Shown piece by piece: positions 51,530-59,241 of a DNA stretch of 64,000 nt. Both the position numbers and the translations under genes were made by a program. The DNA is from Flavobacterium gilvum (lineage in GTDB: Bacteria > Bacteroidota > Bacteroidia > Flavobacteriales > Flavobacteriaceae). The notes below the pieces were generated by a model that saw only the letters and a program-made list of their open reading frames with translations, was not told the DNA's origin and made no database searches. Where the stretch lies: positions 1,178,001 through 1,242,000 of the forward strand of contig NZ_CP017479.1 in the NCBI RefSeq assembly GCF_001761465.1, written 5' to 3'. How positions within the stretch are numbered: position 1 is the stretch's first letter; each line of letters starts with the position of its first letter.

Positions 51530-52573
51530 TTATAACCTATACGTATCCGTATTGTGGTCAATAAAATCTTGGATTGCTTTATAAGATTCCTCTTTTGTCA
51601 TTTCTAACCTTTTGATTTTCCGATCCTGAAACATCCGAAATACTTCAAGGCTTTCTTCTGAAAATTCACCATCATTCTTTTCTGGAAATTTTTCGGTATA
51701 TGATATAGTACTTTCAGTTACTGTATTTGATTTTGTTCTTAATTCAATATATACATCTGCCAAATCGGTTCCTTTTGGGTAATCCCTATTTTCTATAAAA
51801 TCATTCACTATTATCTTGAAACCCTTTTTATTTAGCTCAATTGCTTTTTGCACCCAATCATCATATTCCCCTTTATCAGGGAAAGCAATAATGGTGCAAT
51901 GCTTAATTGGTTTCAATAAATCATATTTAAAACTACCTTTATTTCCTCCTGATACCCATGTAATTTCACGCTTAACCATACTCATTATAAAGAGTGTTTT
52001 ATAAGCTTCTACAAAAGCTACTATCTTAGTGTTTTCGTTGATTAAATGCAATCCACATAAACAACGATCATCTTTGAATTTCCATAACTTCAAACTAACT
52101 CTCATAGAGGTTATGTCAGCATCGCCATTTTCCAGGTAAGAACGTTTACCTGTTTCTGGATCATATTCCATCACTTGGCCGTAGACCGCTTTCCATTGTT
52201 GGTTAACTTCCCAAAACACTACTTTTCCTCCCCATGTGCCGACAAAATATTTATTGATGTTCTCAATTATTATGTCATCAGGAAATAGTTTTCTATTGAA
52301 TTTGATAAAATTACTTATAGCATCATCCAATACGGTACTTTCCACCAATTCAGGACTGTAATAAGTTGGGGGTAAAGGAATTTCTTTTTTATATTTTATA
52401 TCAATTGGCTCAACTATTGTACCAACATCAGGAAAAAAAGTTTTACAGCAACTATGACAATGTCCATAATCTGTATAACCTTCAAAGGGAACAAATTTTC
52501 CATCTTTATTACTTTTTCCACAACGGCAATATTTTACTAAATTTCGTCTTTTGCTAAGTTTTAGATTTCTCAT
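51530..52573 (-). CDS. DUF6371-type primase-like protein with zinc ribbon
   Basis: The 347-residue protein starts with a zinc-ribbon-like segment: CRCG at 17-20 and CHSCC near 39-43. A middle domain follows, and then a Toprim-like fold: VAFVEAYKTLF (Glu in beta-strand 1), ITWVSGGNKGSFK and IIAFPDKGEYDDW (acidic D-x-x-x-x-D). This layout matches DUF6371 proteins, which occur with RepA-like ATPases in Bacteroidota mobile elements and are thought to be primase-like; catalysis is inferred. It is separated from the ATPase gene by a repeat-rich region that may be an origin or operator. Confidence 0.8.
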   Translation of the reverse strand: MRNLKLSKRRNLVKYCRCGKSNKDGKFVPFEGYTDYGHCHSCCKTFFPDVGTIVEPIDIKYKKEIPLPPTYYSPELVESTVLDDAISNFIKFNRKLFPDDIIIENINKYFVGTWGGKVVFWEVNQQWKAVYGQVMEYDPETGKRSYLENGDADITSMRVSLKLWKFKDDRCLCGLHLINENTKIVAFVEAYKTLFIMSMVKREITWVSGGNKGSFKYDLLKPIKHCTIIAFPDKGEYDDWVQKAIELNKKGFKIIVNDFIENRDYPKGTDLADVYIELRTKSNTVTESTISYTEKFPEKNDGEFSEESLEVFRMFQDRKIKRLEMTKEESYKAIQDFIDHNTDTYRL

Positions 52574-52622
52574 AAGTTTAACGGTTTAAACTAGTTTATT
52601 AAACTTCAAATTCAAGGTTTAG

Positions 52623-52733
52623 GGTTTAGGTGTGTATATAGCTTAAACCTTAAACCGATAAATTTTTTTTTTGAACTTTGTATTATCGGTTTAAGGTTTG
52701 ATACCTATATACACCTAAACCTTAAACCGATAA
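52623..52733. repeat. Long inverted repeat with iteron-like TTAAACCGATAA copies
   Basis: Arms 52623-52661 and 52683-52721 (39 bp each) are largely complementary: GGTTTAGGTGTGTATATAG pairs with CTATATACACCTAAACC, and CTTAAACCGATAA-type words pair with TTATCGGTTTAA. TTAAACCGATAA occurs three times (52650-52661, inverted at 52683-52694, 52722-52733). The left flank 52583-52622 has more GGTTTA words. It lies between two replication-type genes; an origin or shared operator is inferred. Confidence 0.85.
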
Positions 52734-52737
52734 AATT

Positions 52738-53916
52738 TTAATATTCTCCAAGAGTGTAGGGACCTTTATTGTCTTCCTGAATTAGCCAACCTTTGTTATA
52801 GCACTCAGTCGTTAAAATCTTAATACGATTATTGCCTATGTCCTTATTAAATTGATTCTTTAAAGCAAGCTTTATTTGGATGATCAATTGTCCATATTTA
52901 AATTCTTTATCCTGGCTAAATACTTCAGTTAATAATTTATATTTTTGATAGTCTTCTAAATCTGTTGGGTTAAAAGAACTGGATGTTCTTTTAATTGGCA
53001 GTTCATCCATTGGCACCAAAAAAGGTAGACCGTCTTCATCAATCTTAAAAGCAAAATTTTCAGGCTCACGGTTTCTGCATTGTTGGGTTTCAACTATTGA
53101 AATTTCTTTATCATTCTCCAAGGCAGTAACAGAAAGAACTATTTCCGCCTTGTTAATCAATTCAGTTCCAATATGTCCCCTTGCATTATTATCGCCTTTA
53201 TTTTGGTGCAATACGGTTAAAATATAAATATCCCTTTCCTCTGTCCACTTCAATAACTTCGTAGCTATCATTGTCGCTTCCGTCTCATCATTAATGGAGG
53301 TCACTAAATCTTTAATTCCATCAATTACAACAAATCCGATTTTATCATTTAAGTAAATTTCTAATTCGACAAATTGCAACCTTTCGGCTGGACTTAAACT
53401 TCTTAAATTAAATGCATGTAAGTTCGCAGGTTCGTCTACATTAATTAGCTTGCATATACGCTTGACAGCGTTCTGAACGTGATATTTGCTTTGCTCCGTA
53501 TCAATGTAGAGAACTTCATTTTTATTGCTTGGTAGATGGCTTTTGAATCGATTCAGCAAGCTTCGGTTGTTGTTTAATGCTGTTGCCAATGCTATTCCAA
53601 TAAAAAATGTTTTTTTGGACTTGGCTTTGCCAGTTATTAACCCAAAATTGCCCATAGTTCCAAAAATATCTTCCCCTGCGTTTTTTGAGCTACTAAGACT
53701 CCAAGCGATTTTTGGGGGCGGAATTTTTTCTTTTAAGTCAATTTTGAATTTAAGTCGATTAAGTAAGTGTAGTTCAACAACTTGATTTTCACTTAAATTA
53801 CTATTCATTGCTTCATCAATAGCAGTGCTAAGCTCATTTAAATCATTAAATTTTGTATCTTTGATAGGTCGATTTACCAAAGATTTCTCTGGGCTATTAG
53901 TATTATCCGTACTCAT
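52738..53916 (-). CDS. RepA/RecA-like AAA ATPase of the island
   Basis: The 392-residue protein has a P-loop-like motif LITGKAKSKKTFF at about 94-105 (the usual last glycine replaced by lysine), a Walker B strand IGFVVIDGIKDLV at about 196-208 and a sensor strand IYILTVLHQNKGDNNARGHIGTEL. This pattern is that of RepA-type hexameric helicases and related RecA-fold ATPases on mobile elements. It starts 5 bp after the HTH gene stop, so the two are probably cotranscribed. Replication or recombination of the excised circle is inferred. Confidence 0.85.
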   Translation of the reverse strand: MSTDNTNSPEKSLVNRPIKDTKFNDLNELSTAIDEAMNSNLSENQVVELHLLNRLKFKIDLKEKIPPPKIAWSLSSSKNAGEDIFGTMGNFGLITGKAKSKKTFFIGIALATALNNNRSLLNRFKSHLPSNKNEVLYIDTEQSKYHVQNAVKRICKLINVDEPANLHAFNLRSLSPAERLQFVELEIYLNDKIGFVVIDGIKDLVTSINDETEATMIATKLLKWTEERDIYILTVLHQNKGDNNARGHIGTELINKAEIVLSVTALENDKEISIVETQQCRNREPENFAFKIDEDGLPFLVPMDELPIKRTSSSFNPTDLEDYQKYKLLTEVFSQDKEFKYGQLIIQIKLALKNQFNKDIGNNRIKILTTECYNKGWLIQEDNKGPYTLGEY

Positions 53917-53921
53917 GGCCC

Positions 53922-54203
53922 TTATTTATTTAGTGGAATTAAGCTGGCTTCGATTTCTGAACGTAAGAAGTAAACGCGGGAGCCAATCCCTAAGGGATTA
54001 AGTTTTTTGGACTTGCACCAATTGTGAACCGTTGACAAATCCACGTCAAACATTTGAGCCACTTGTTGACGTGTCAAATATTCTGCGGGTTGTACTGGTT
54101 TGAAGTGTTTTAAAAATTCGTCTAATTTGCTGTCAACTCCTGCCATTAATTTGGCTTCTAGTTTTTCTGCGTCGTACTGGATAAATTGAACTGTTGCACT
54201 CAT
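53922..54203 (-). CDS. Helix-turn-helix (excisionase/HTH_17-type) protein
   Basis: The 93-residue protein has a MerR-like winged helix at the C-terminal half: LTRQQVAQMFDVDLSTVHNW, then CKSKKLNPLGIGSRVYFLRSEIEASL, where the wing (GSRVYF) is typical. Proteins of this form next to a tyrosine recombinase act as excisionases or element regulators in Bacteroidota. The N-terminal 40 residues are a charged helix. It lies between the ATPase and the 267-aa gene on the same strand. Confidence 0.87.
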   Translation of the reverse strand: MSATVQFIQYDAEKLEAKLMAGVDSKLDEFLKHFKPVQPAEYLTRQQVAQMFDVDLSTVHNWCKSKKLNPLGIGSRVYFLRSEIEASLIPLNK

Positions 54204-54312
54204 AACAATTTGATTAAAAATTAATATGGTGCAATATTATTTATATGGTATGTGGTTGTAAATCAATACGTAGATTACATATCAATTCCGTAAATTCCGT
54301 ATTGAAATCGTA

Positions 54313-55116
54313 TTATTTTGAGAAGTTTTTTAAGTCAAGATTCTCAAATCCGATAAAATAATCACGGAGTAAGTTTAGGTATTTTTGTTGCTTGCCGTAT
54401 GGCTTTCCTGCTATTATTTTGTAGTAGTTGTAAAATATTTTGACAATTCTGTTTTGTGTTTTAAGATTAAAACTCATTTTCTCCTGTGGTATTTTCATTT
54501 TTTCGAAAGCCAATTCTAAAAATAAATTTAAATCATTGGCTGATAAGTATTTTGTATCAACAAGGTTTTTTTTAAAATATTCATAAACTATGGTTTCATT
54601 TACGCTGTCGAATTGGTTTGCAAATTCAAATGATGGGGTGTTAGACAAATCAGGAGGTTCGGGGCGGTATCTGTCTAACGGTTCAAAGCTAAAATTCTCA
54701 AAACATTCTTCAATAAATTTAAAATCGTTATTGCATAAAATTACATTTGTATAAGTTGTTTTTCCGTTTACTTTCTTTACCGTTTCGGGGATTAAAAATT
54801 CCATATCAATATAATACCAACCATTTTTGAGATCATCAATCTCTTCTTGCGTAAGCAATGGTAGTTTTTTTCTTATTTCTTGTGTTTTTTTTTCACAATA
54901 TATCCTTAACGTTTCTACTGCCTTTTGACACTGAAACAGAAATTCATCATTTGTAACGAAGTATTTTATTTGGGCAACTTTTTGGCTTCTCATTAAAATT
55001 TGACGAAACAATTTTTTTCGGACTTCGTTTCGTGGTTCCTTAGTCACACTACCAACCATAAAGATTGTTTCAAAATAGGTTTCCCCTATAAGTCTTAAGT
55101 AATCTGATTCTTTCAT
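54313..55116 (-). CDS. Uncharacterised 267-aa protein of the integration module
   Basis: I do not recognise this protein. It is predominantly helical, Lys/Phe/Glu-rich, with no signal peptide or membrane segment. Landmarks are LIGETYFETIFMV near the N-terminus, the charged stretch TLRIYCEKKTQEIRKKLP, and NLFLELAFEKMKIPQEKM near the C-terminus. It lies between the integrase and the HTH gene on the same strand, a position where Bacteroidota islands often carry a helical protein of unknown function. Start codon position may be off by one base because of homopolymer counting. Confidence 0.7.
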   Translation of the reverse strand: MKESDYLRLIGETYFETIFMVGSVTKEPRNEVRKKLFRQILMRSQKVAQIKYFVTNDEFLFQCQKAVETLRIYCEKKTQEIRKKLPLLTQEEIDDLKNGWYYIDMEFLIPETVKKVNGKTTYTNVILCNNDFKFIEECFENFSFEPLDRYRPEPPDLSNTPSFEFANQFDSVNETIVYEYFKKNLVDTKYLSANDLNLFLELAFEKMKIPQEKMSFNLKTQNRIVKIFYNYYKIIAGKPYGKQQKYLNLLRDYFIGFENLDLKNFSK

Positions 55117-55182
55117 TTTTCTGTCCTAGTGTTATAAATAGTACTTTCATTTCAGGAGCCTTGTCTTTGTGTATGTCGCTGT

Positions 55183-55222
55183 AAAACTTCATAAACAAAA
55201 CGGCATTTTCGTCTGTGTCCTC
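55183..55222 (-). pseudogene. Fragment duplicating the integrase 3' end
   Basis: These 40 bp match 55349-55388 inside the integrase gene at all but three positions. On the minus strand the fragment reads EDTDENAVLFMKF, against EDTDENADLFMKF in the integrase (residues 406-418). It lies just downstream of the integrase stop and is probably a remnant of an older integrase end or a short duplication. Confidence 0.75.
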
Positions 55223-55250
55223 TGCTATTTACTCTAATTTTAAGTTTATT

Positions 55251-56603
55251 TTATTCGTTGGTTCCGTTTTTTATAACTGTAAATTGTGGTTTTGGTTCTT
55301 GCTCTGTTTTTTTTTGCTCGGCCTCCCTTTGTTTTTGTATAAGATCAGAAAACTTCATAAATAAATCGGCATTTTCGTCGGTGTCCTCCGGGGCATTTAT
55401 GTAAACGCGGAAGATGGATTCTTTGGAATGTCCGGAAATTCCCATTAATACAGGTGTGGGTATTTTCTTATAGTAGTTGCTACAGAAGGAGCGCCGAAAC
55501 GAATGCGTGGTTATGAGTTTATATTTTTCGTATTCCTTGAATTCTTTGCGCCCGGTCTTTGCATCAAATATTTTGCCCTCTGTCATTTGATTAATTTTGG
55601 CAATCTCACATACTTTTTTGATATGGTCGTTTAGTTTTTGAGTTGAAATTTTATAAGGGAAACTATTTTCGAGTAGGTCAATGATGTACGGGGATATTAT
55701 TCCAATTGTAACGGCTTTCTTTGTTTTCTGCTGAATTAAATCTAAATACATTTTCCCGTTTTTGTATCGAATATTGTCTTTTGTAATGTTAAGCAAATCC
55801 CCACCACGTTGTCCAATCTCGCACCCAATCAAAAGCCATTTTCGGGCGTTTTGATAGGCTTCACTTGTTATGTCTGCTTTGCGTATTTCGTCCAATTCAT
55901 TAAAAGACAATGTTTGAATATATCTGTCGTCATCGCTTTCAGATACTATGTTAATTTGCTTTGCATACGAATTAACTTGTATGCCTTTCTTTTCAGCTTC
56001 ATTGCAAACGGTCTTAATGTTTGCAATATGCTTTGAGGCTGTGTTTACAGCGTACTTTTTGGTTTTGAGTAACCAACGTTCAAATCCATCTATAAATCCC
56101 TGAGTAATGTCTATAAAATGAATTTTCTTTTTAGTTTTTTTTTCGTATTCACTGAGCATTTGTTTGGTTGATATAAAACTGTTTTTTCTGCTCAAAGAAA
56201 TACCGTGTTTAAAACCTCCCTTAACTTTTACTTTCCGGGTGTCTGCATTGTCAATTAAGTCTTGAATGTAATTTGTGATCAATCCCTCGTCAGTTTTTTT
56301 TACACGGTTGAAACACTCTTTAATTTTTGTTTCTAACCAAAAATTATCAATTACAACACTTTCACTCATGACGGCGTTAATGCTGTCAAAAAGGAACGAT
56401 TCTAGTTTTTTGAGGTTGTTAAAGAGAAGTTTGTTTTCTGCGGTGTTCTGTTTGGGACGATCGGTATTGTCGCTCCAGTCTTTTGGATTGATTGTAAATC
56501 CAGTGCTTACCTCAATCATATTTCCACGTCCAAGGGAGGTGTAAACTTTTATTGAAACATTTTTGTTTGCTGAACTTCTTAATCTGAAATTAATTGATGC
56601 CAT
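55251..56603 (-). CDS. Tyrosine recombinase (integrase) of the island
   Basis: The 450-residue protein has the three-part layout of Bacteroidota integrases: an arm-type DNA-binding N-terminus (about 5-90), a SAM-like core-binding domain (about 105-210) and the catalytic domain (about 230-405). The catalytic set is complete: Arg266 in CEIGQRGGDLL, a Lys near 293 in QQKTKK, His367 and Arg370 in HSFRRSF, His392 in GISGHSK and Tyr401 in FRVYINA. It would catalyse integration into and excision from tRNA-Leu. It is the gene nearest to attR and has its own promoter next to the arm sites. Confidence 0.95.
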   Translation of the reverse strand: MASINFRLRSSANKNVSIKVYTSLGRGNMIEVSTGFTINPKDWSDNTDRPKQNTAENKLLFNNLKKLESFLFDSINAVMSESVVIDNFWLETKIKECFNRVKKTDEGLITNYIQDLIDNADTRKVKVKGGFKHGISLSRKNSFISTKQMLSEYEKKTKKKIHFIDITQGFIDGFERWLLKTKKYAVNTASKHIANIKTVCNEAEKKGIQVNSYAKQINIVSESDDDRYIQTLSFNELDEIRKADITSEAYQNARKWLLIGCEIGQRGGDLLNITKDNIRYKNGKMYLDLIQQKTKKAVTIGIISPYIIDLLENSFPYKISTQKLNDHIKKVCEIAKINQMTEGKIFDAKTGRKEFKEYEKYKLITTHSFRRSFCSNYYKKIPTPVLMGISGHSKESIFRVYINAPEDTDENADLFMKFSDLIQKQREAEQKKTEQEPKPQFTVIKNGTNE

Positions 56604-56630
56604 ATTTTAACTTTGAACGGTTGAACAATT

Positions 56631-56661
56631 CAAAGATATTCAATATGTAGGACGTTTCCAA
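56631..56661 (-). promoter_or_regulatory. Integrase promoter
   Basis: On the minus strand TTG (56661-56659), 20 bp, then TATCTTTG (56638-56631) matches the Bacteroidota consensus, with about 20 nt of leader to the ATG. The paired TTGCCAAAC arm sites start 3 bp upstream of its TTG, which would allow autoregulation. Confidence 0.65.
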
Positions 56662-56663
56662 AA

Positions 56664-56687
56664 GTTGCCAAACATTTGCCAAACATT
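56664..56687 (+). promoter_or_regulatory. Putative integrase arm sites, right end
   Basis: Two TTGCCAAAC copies with an 11-bp period, within GTTGCCAAACATTTGCCAAA, mirror the left-end pair at 37169-37190 in sequence, spacing and orientation. Confidence 0.65.
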
Positions 56688-56835
56688 TTTACAATTCCTT
56701 TAAATTTTATTCCATTTCATTCTGTAAAAATTTGGTTGAGTTTTTGTTGTAAACTATTGAAATTGAATAATTTTATATGTGTTTTTGTCTGTTTTTGTAA
56801 AGTTTGTAAAAAGCGCCAAATCGAATGGTTTCTAT

Positions 56836-56850
56836 TCCGGCTCCGGGTAC
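56836..56850 (+). other. attR, 15-bp direct repeat
   Basis: TCCGGCTCCGGGTAC repeats the 3' end of tRNA-Leu exactly. The bases to its left do not form a T arm, so this is a site remnant and not a second tRNA. Confidence 0.9.
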
Positions 56851-56880
56851 AAAACCTCTTCGAAAGAAGAGGTTTTTTTG
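56851..56880 (+). terminator. Hairpin terminator right after attR
   Basis: AAAACCTCTTC and GAAGAGGTTTT form a perfect 11-bp stem with a GAAA loop and trailing T. It is probably the original tRNA-Leu terminator, separated from its gene by the island. The following stretch to 57253 shows no gene. Confidence 0.85.
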
Positions 56881-57253
56881 TTTTAAATGGCTTTCTAAAT
56901 ATTTTATTACGAGGAAAATACAATCCAATCGATAAATTTTCTATATTTGATTATGTTTTTTTTAACCTGTAATTGATTATCAAAAGAATGTTGTGGATTC
57001 TTTCGGTTTTGTAAAGGTTTTTTGTGAACCAAAAAATGATTTTGTATCTTTTTTAATAATTGCAGATTATACTGTTGTTAAAAAATTTCAGATTTTTTAT
57101 AAACCCAAATTCTTTGTTTTTAGTGAGTTACCTGCGTATTCAATAAAAAATAAAACGGATTCTTATTTTTTTAATACTTTTTTAATAAATTTCAAGTTAT
57201 TATCGAGTTCTTTGTATAAACAATTTTCTTTTAATTTTAATACTATTATTTTT

Positions 57254-57688
57254 ATGAAAAAAATATCCTTATTTTTCGTTTTTGCATTATTTTGTTGTGC
57301 AAGTGTTTTTGGTCAAGCTAGAAAAGAATTAAATTTTGGGCTTATTGGTATTAATTATGAAATTCCAGTTTCTAGAGACATTACGATTGCTCCAGGTGTT
57401 GGAACCGATTTTAACTTAGATTGGATTAATCTGGGTGTAAAAGGGAACTACTATTTTGATCATGCATTTGGTATTTCTGATCCTGCATGGGATGTTTACG
57501 GAGGATTGAATCTTGGTTACTCAATCTACAATGGTGATAATGATCATGATAATAGTAGTGATTTAAACCTTGGACTTCAAGTAGGAGGACGTTGGTTCTG
57601 GAATGATAAATGGGGGCTATATGTTGAGCTTGCCGGTGGAAACATTTCTGGGTTTTCTCCTGCAATTGGCTTGACCGTGAAATTATAA
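57254..57688 (+). CDS. Small outer-membrane beta-barrel protein
   Basis: The ATG at 57254 starts a signal peptide (MKKISLFFVFALFCCASVFGQ); the open frame upstream has no credible coding character. The mature part of this 144-residue protein consists of alternating strands (ELNFGLIGINYEI, WINLGVKGNYYFD, YGGLNLGYSIYN, DLNLGLQVGGRWFW, WGLYVELAGG) ending AIGLTVKL, typical of an eight-stranded outer-membrane barrel. A short acidic His/Asp loop (GDNDHDNSSD) lies between two strands. Function is unknown. A perfect terminator follows. Confidence 0.82.
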   Translation: MKKISLFFVFALFCCASVFGQARKELNFGLIGINYEIPVSRDITIAPGVGTDFNLDWINLGVKGNYYFDHAFGISDPAWDVYGGLNLGYSIYNGDNDHDNSSDLNLGLQVGGRWFWNDKWGLYVELAGGNISGFSPAIGLTVKL

Positions 57689-57709
57689 CAGCCGGTAACG
57701 ATGGTATTG

Positions 57710-57734
57710 AACCTGAGAGAAATCTCAGGTTTTT
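57710..57734 (+). terminator. Terminator after the small barrel gene
   Basis: AACCTGAGA and TCTCAGGTT form a perfect 9-bp stem around GAAA, followed by T. Confidence 0.92.
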
Positions 57735-57837
57735 TTGTGCTTTTTTTATTAGATTCTTTTAATAGGGTACAGATGTCACGTATTAAACAGATTGGCACAG
57801 ATTTTAAAATGCGTTGTAAACCAAAATTCAGAAATAA

Positions 57838-57868
57838 AAAACCCCGAAAGTATGAGGCCTTGCGGGGT
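57838..57868 (-). terminator. Terminator of the arabinose cluster
   Basis: Read on the minus strand, ACCCCG and CGGGGT flank a 16-base loop and are followed by a T run. It lies about 70 bp after the galM stop. Confidence 0.7.
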
Positions 57869-57938
57869 AAAAAATTAACAAATGTTTATTTTTAAACTAA
57901 ATGTTCAACCAGAAGCAACAGTCTGATAAGGGTTTTTA

Positions 57939-59126
57939 TTATTTAACTGAAAATTTGAAAGTTGTTTTTGTTTTATAAGTTTCTCCCGGACTTAAAACTG
58001 TAGTCGGGAAATTTTTTTGATTTGGCGAATCCGGATAATGCTGTGTTTCTAGACAAAAACCGGTTCTATGAGCGTAAGTTCCTCCATTTCTCATAGGCAA
58101 GGTTCCGTCAAGGAAGTTACCAGAGTAGAACTGAATTCCAGGTTGGTCTGTGTACACTTCCAAAAGTCTTCCGTTTGCAGGGTAGTAGGCAGAAGCAACC
58201 AAACGATCTCCTTTGTTTTGATTATTTAATACCCAGCAATGGTCGTAACCCAATCCTTTTTTCAATTGATCGTCATTGGCATTGATGTCTTTTCCAACTA
58301 ATTTTGGTTTTCTGAAATCGAATGGCGTATTGGTTACATCAGTCAATTGTCCTGTTGGGATAAGCGTTGCATCTACAGGAACCAATTTATCGGCATCAAT
58401 CATGATTTCGTGATCCAAAATTGGTTTAGTGAAATCAGATGACAGGTTAAAATACGAATGTTGTGTTAAGTTTACCACCGTTTTCTTGTCGGTTGTCGCT
58501 TCATAGGATACGTCCAACGCATTGTCTTTGTTCAAAGTATAAGTTACATAAACGGTTAAGTTTCCTGGATAACCTTCTTCCATATCTTTGGCAACATATT
58601 TTAATTTCAATGAAGCGGTGTCTCCACCTTTGGCTTCTTCGGCGGTCCAAACCACATTGTGGAAACCTAGAGGGCCTCCGTGCAAAGCATTTGGCTCGTT
58701 GTTGATTGCCAATGAATATTCTTTTCCGTCCAAAGTGAATTTTCCTTTTGCGATTCTGTTTCCAAATCTTCCGATAAGAGCTCCAAAATACGGATTGTCT
58801 TTTTGGTATTGTTCCAATGAATTAAAGCCAATTACCACCTCCTCGGATTTACCGTCTTTGTTAGGTACTTTTAGGGAAGAAATTCGGCCACCAAAAGTGA
58901 TGATGCTAACTTCCATTCCTTTGTGGTTTTTAAGGGTATATTGGTCTATTTGTACACCTTTATCGGTTTTTCCATATACCGATTTTGCTATAGATACTGA
59001 GTCTGCAGCATTGGCCTCAAGAGCAGTTTCTGCTCCATCCGTTTTTTTTTCTCCTTTACACTGTACATTCATACTTGCTAAACTTAAAATGGAAATTCCA
59101 TAAATACAACGTTTTACTAGATTCAT
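57939..59126 (-). CDS. galM: Aldose 1-epimerase, lipoprotein form
   Basis: The 395-residue mutarotase converts between alpha and beta anomers of sugars such as galactose or arabinose. A lipoprotein signal with SMNVQC (Cys about 23) places it in the periplasm or at the outer membrane, unlike cytoplasmic GalM. Conserved elements are FGGRISSLKVPNKDG, EPNALHGGPLGFH (catalytic His region), LTQHSYFNLS (second His), GYDHCWVL (substrate Asp) and the catalytic Glu in CLETQHYPDSPN. It is the last gene of the araB-araD-araA run and probably supplies the anomer used for uptake. Confidence 0.94.
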   Translation of the reverse strand: MNLVKRCIYGISILSLASMNVQCKGEKKTDGAETALEANAADSVSIAKSVYGKTDKGVQIDQYTLKNHKGMEVSIITFGGRISSLKVPNKDGKSEEVVIGFNSLEQYQKDNPYFGALIGRFGNRIAKGKFTLDGKEYSLAINNEPNALHGGPLGFHNVVWTAEEAKGGDTASLKLKYVAKDMEEGYPGNLTVYVTYTLNKDNALDVSYEATTDKKTVVNLTQHSYFNLSSDFTKPILDHEIMIDADKLVPVDATLIPTGQLTDVTNTPFDFRKPKLVGKDINANDDQLKKGLGYDHCWVLNNQNKGDRLVASAYYPANGRLLEVYTDQPGIQFYSGNFLDGTLPMRNGGTYAHRTGFCLETQHYPDSPNQKNFPTTVLSPGETYKTKTTFKFSVK

Positions 59127-59241
59127 AAATTATTTGGGTTTTTAGTTAATTAAAAGACTAAAAGTAAAAGCCCTAAAGTCAAAAGTATAAAAATTAAATT
59201 CTATTTTTCGGACTTTAGGGCTTTATTGTTTCTGTTAAAAA

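Larger units (their letters stand above)
37099..56850. mobile_element. Integrative genomic island in tRNA-Leu with metal-resistance cargo (about 19.75 kb)
   Basis: Three features define it: a 15-bp direct repeat at both ends, one copy being the tRNA-Leu 3' end; a tyrosine recombinase next to the right end; and matching TTGCCAAAC pairs just inside both ends. Inside are a replication and integration module on the minus strand (integrase, unknown 267-aa protein, HTH protein, RepA-like ATPase, DUF6371 protein), a metal-efflux operon, a nuclease-like gene and several XRE regulators. I found no relaxase, coupling protein or type IV secretion gene, so it is not self-transmissible as seen; mobilisation in trans is possible. 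Confidence 0.88.

Noticed and set aside
56806..56850. Second tRNA-Leu at the right island end
   Set aside because: Only the last 15 bp match; no D, anticodon or T arm can be formed.
56676..56972. 98-codon plus-strand frame across attR
   Set aside because: It crosses the attachment site and a terminator and is of low-complexity Phe/Leu/Lys composition.
56993..57253. Upstream extension of the small barrel protein
   Set aside because: A clean signal peptide begins at 57254; the 87 residues before it would bury it and look like translated AT-rich spacer.
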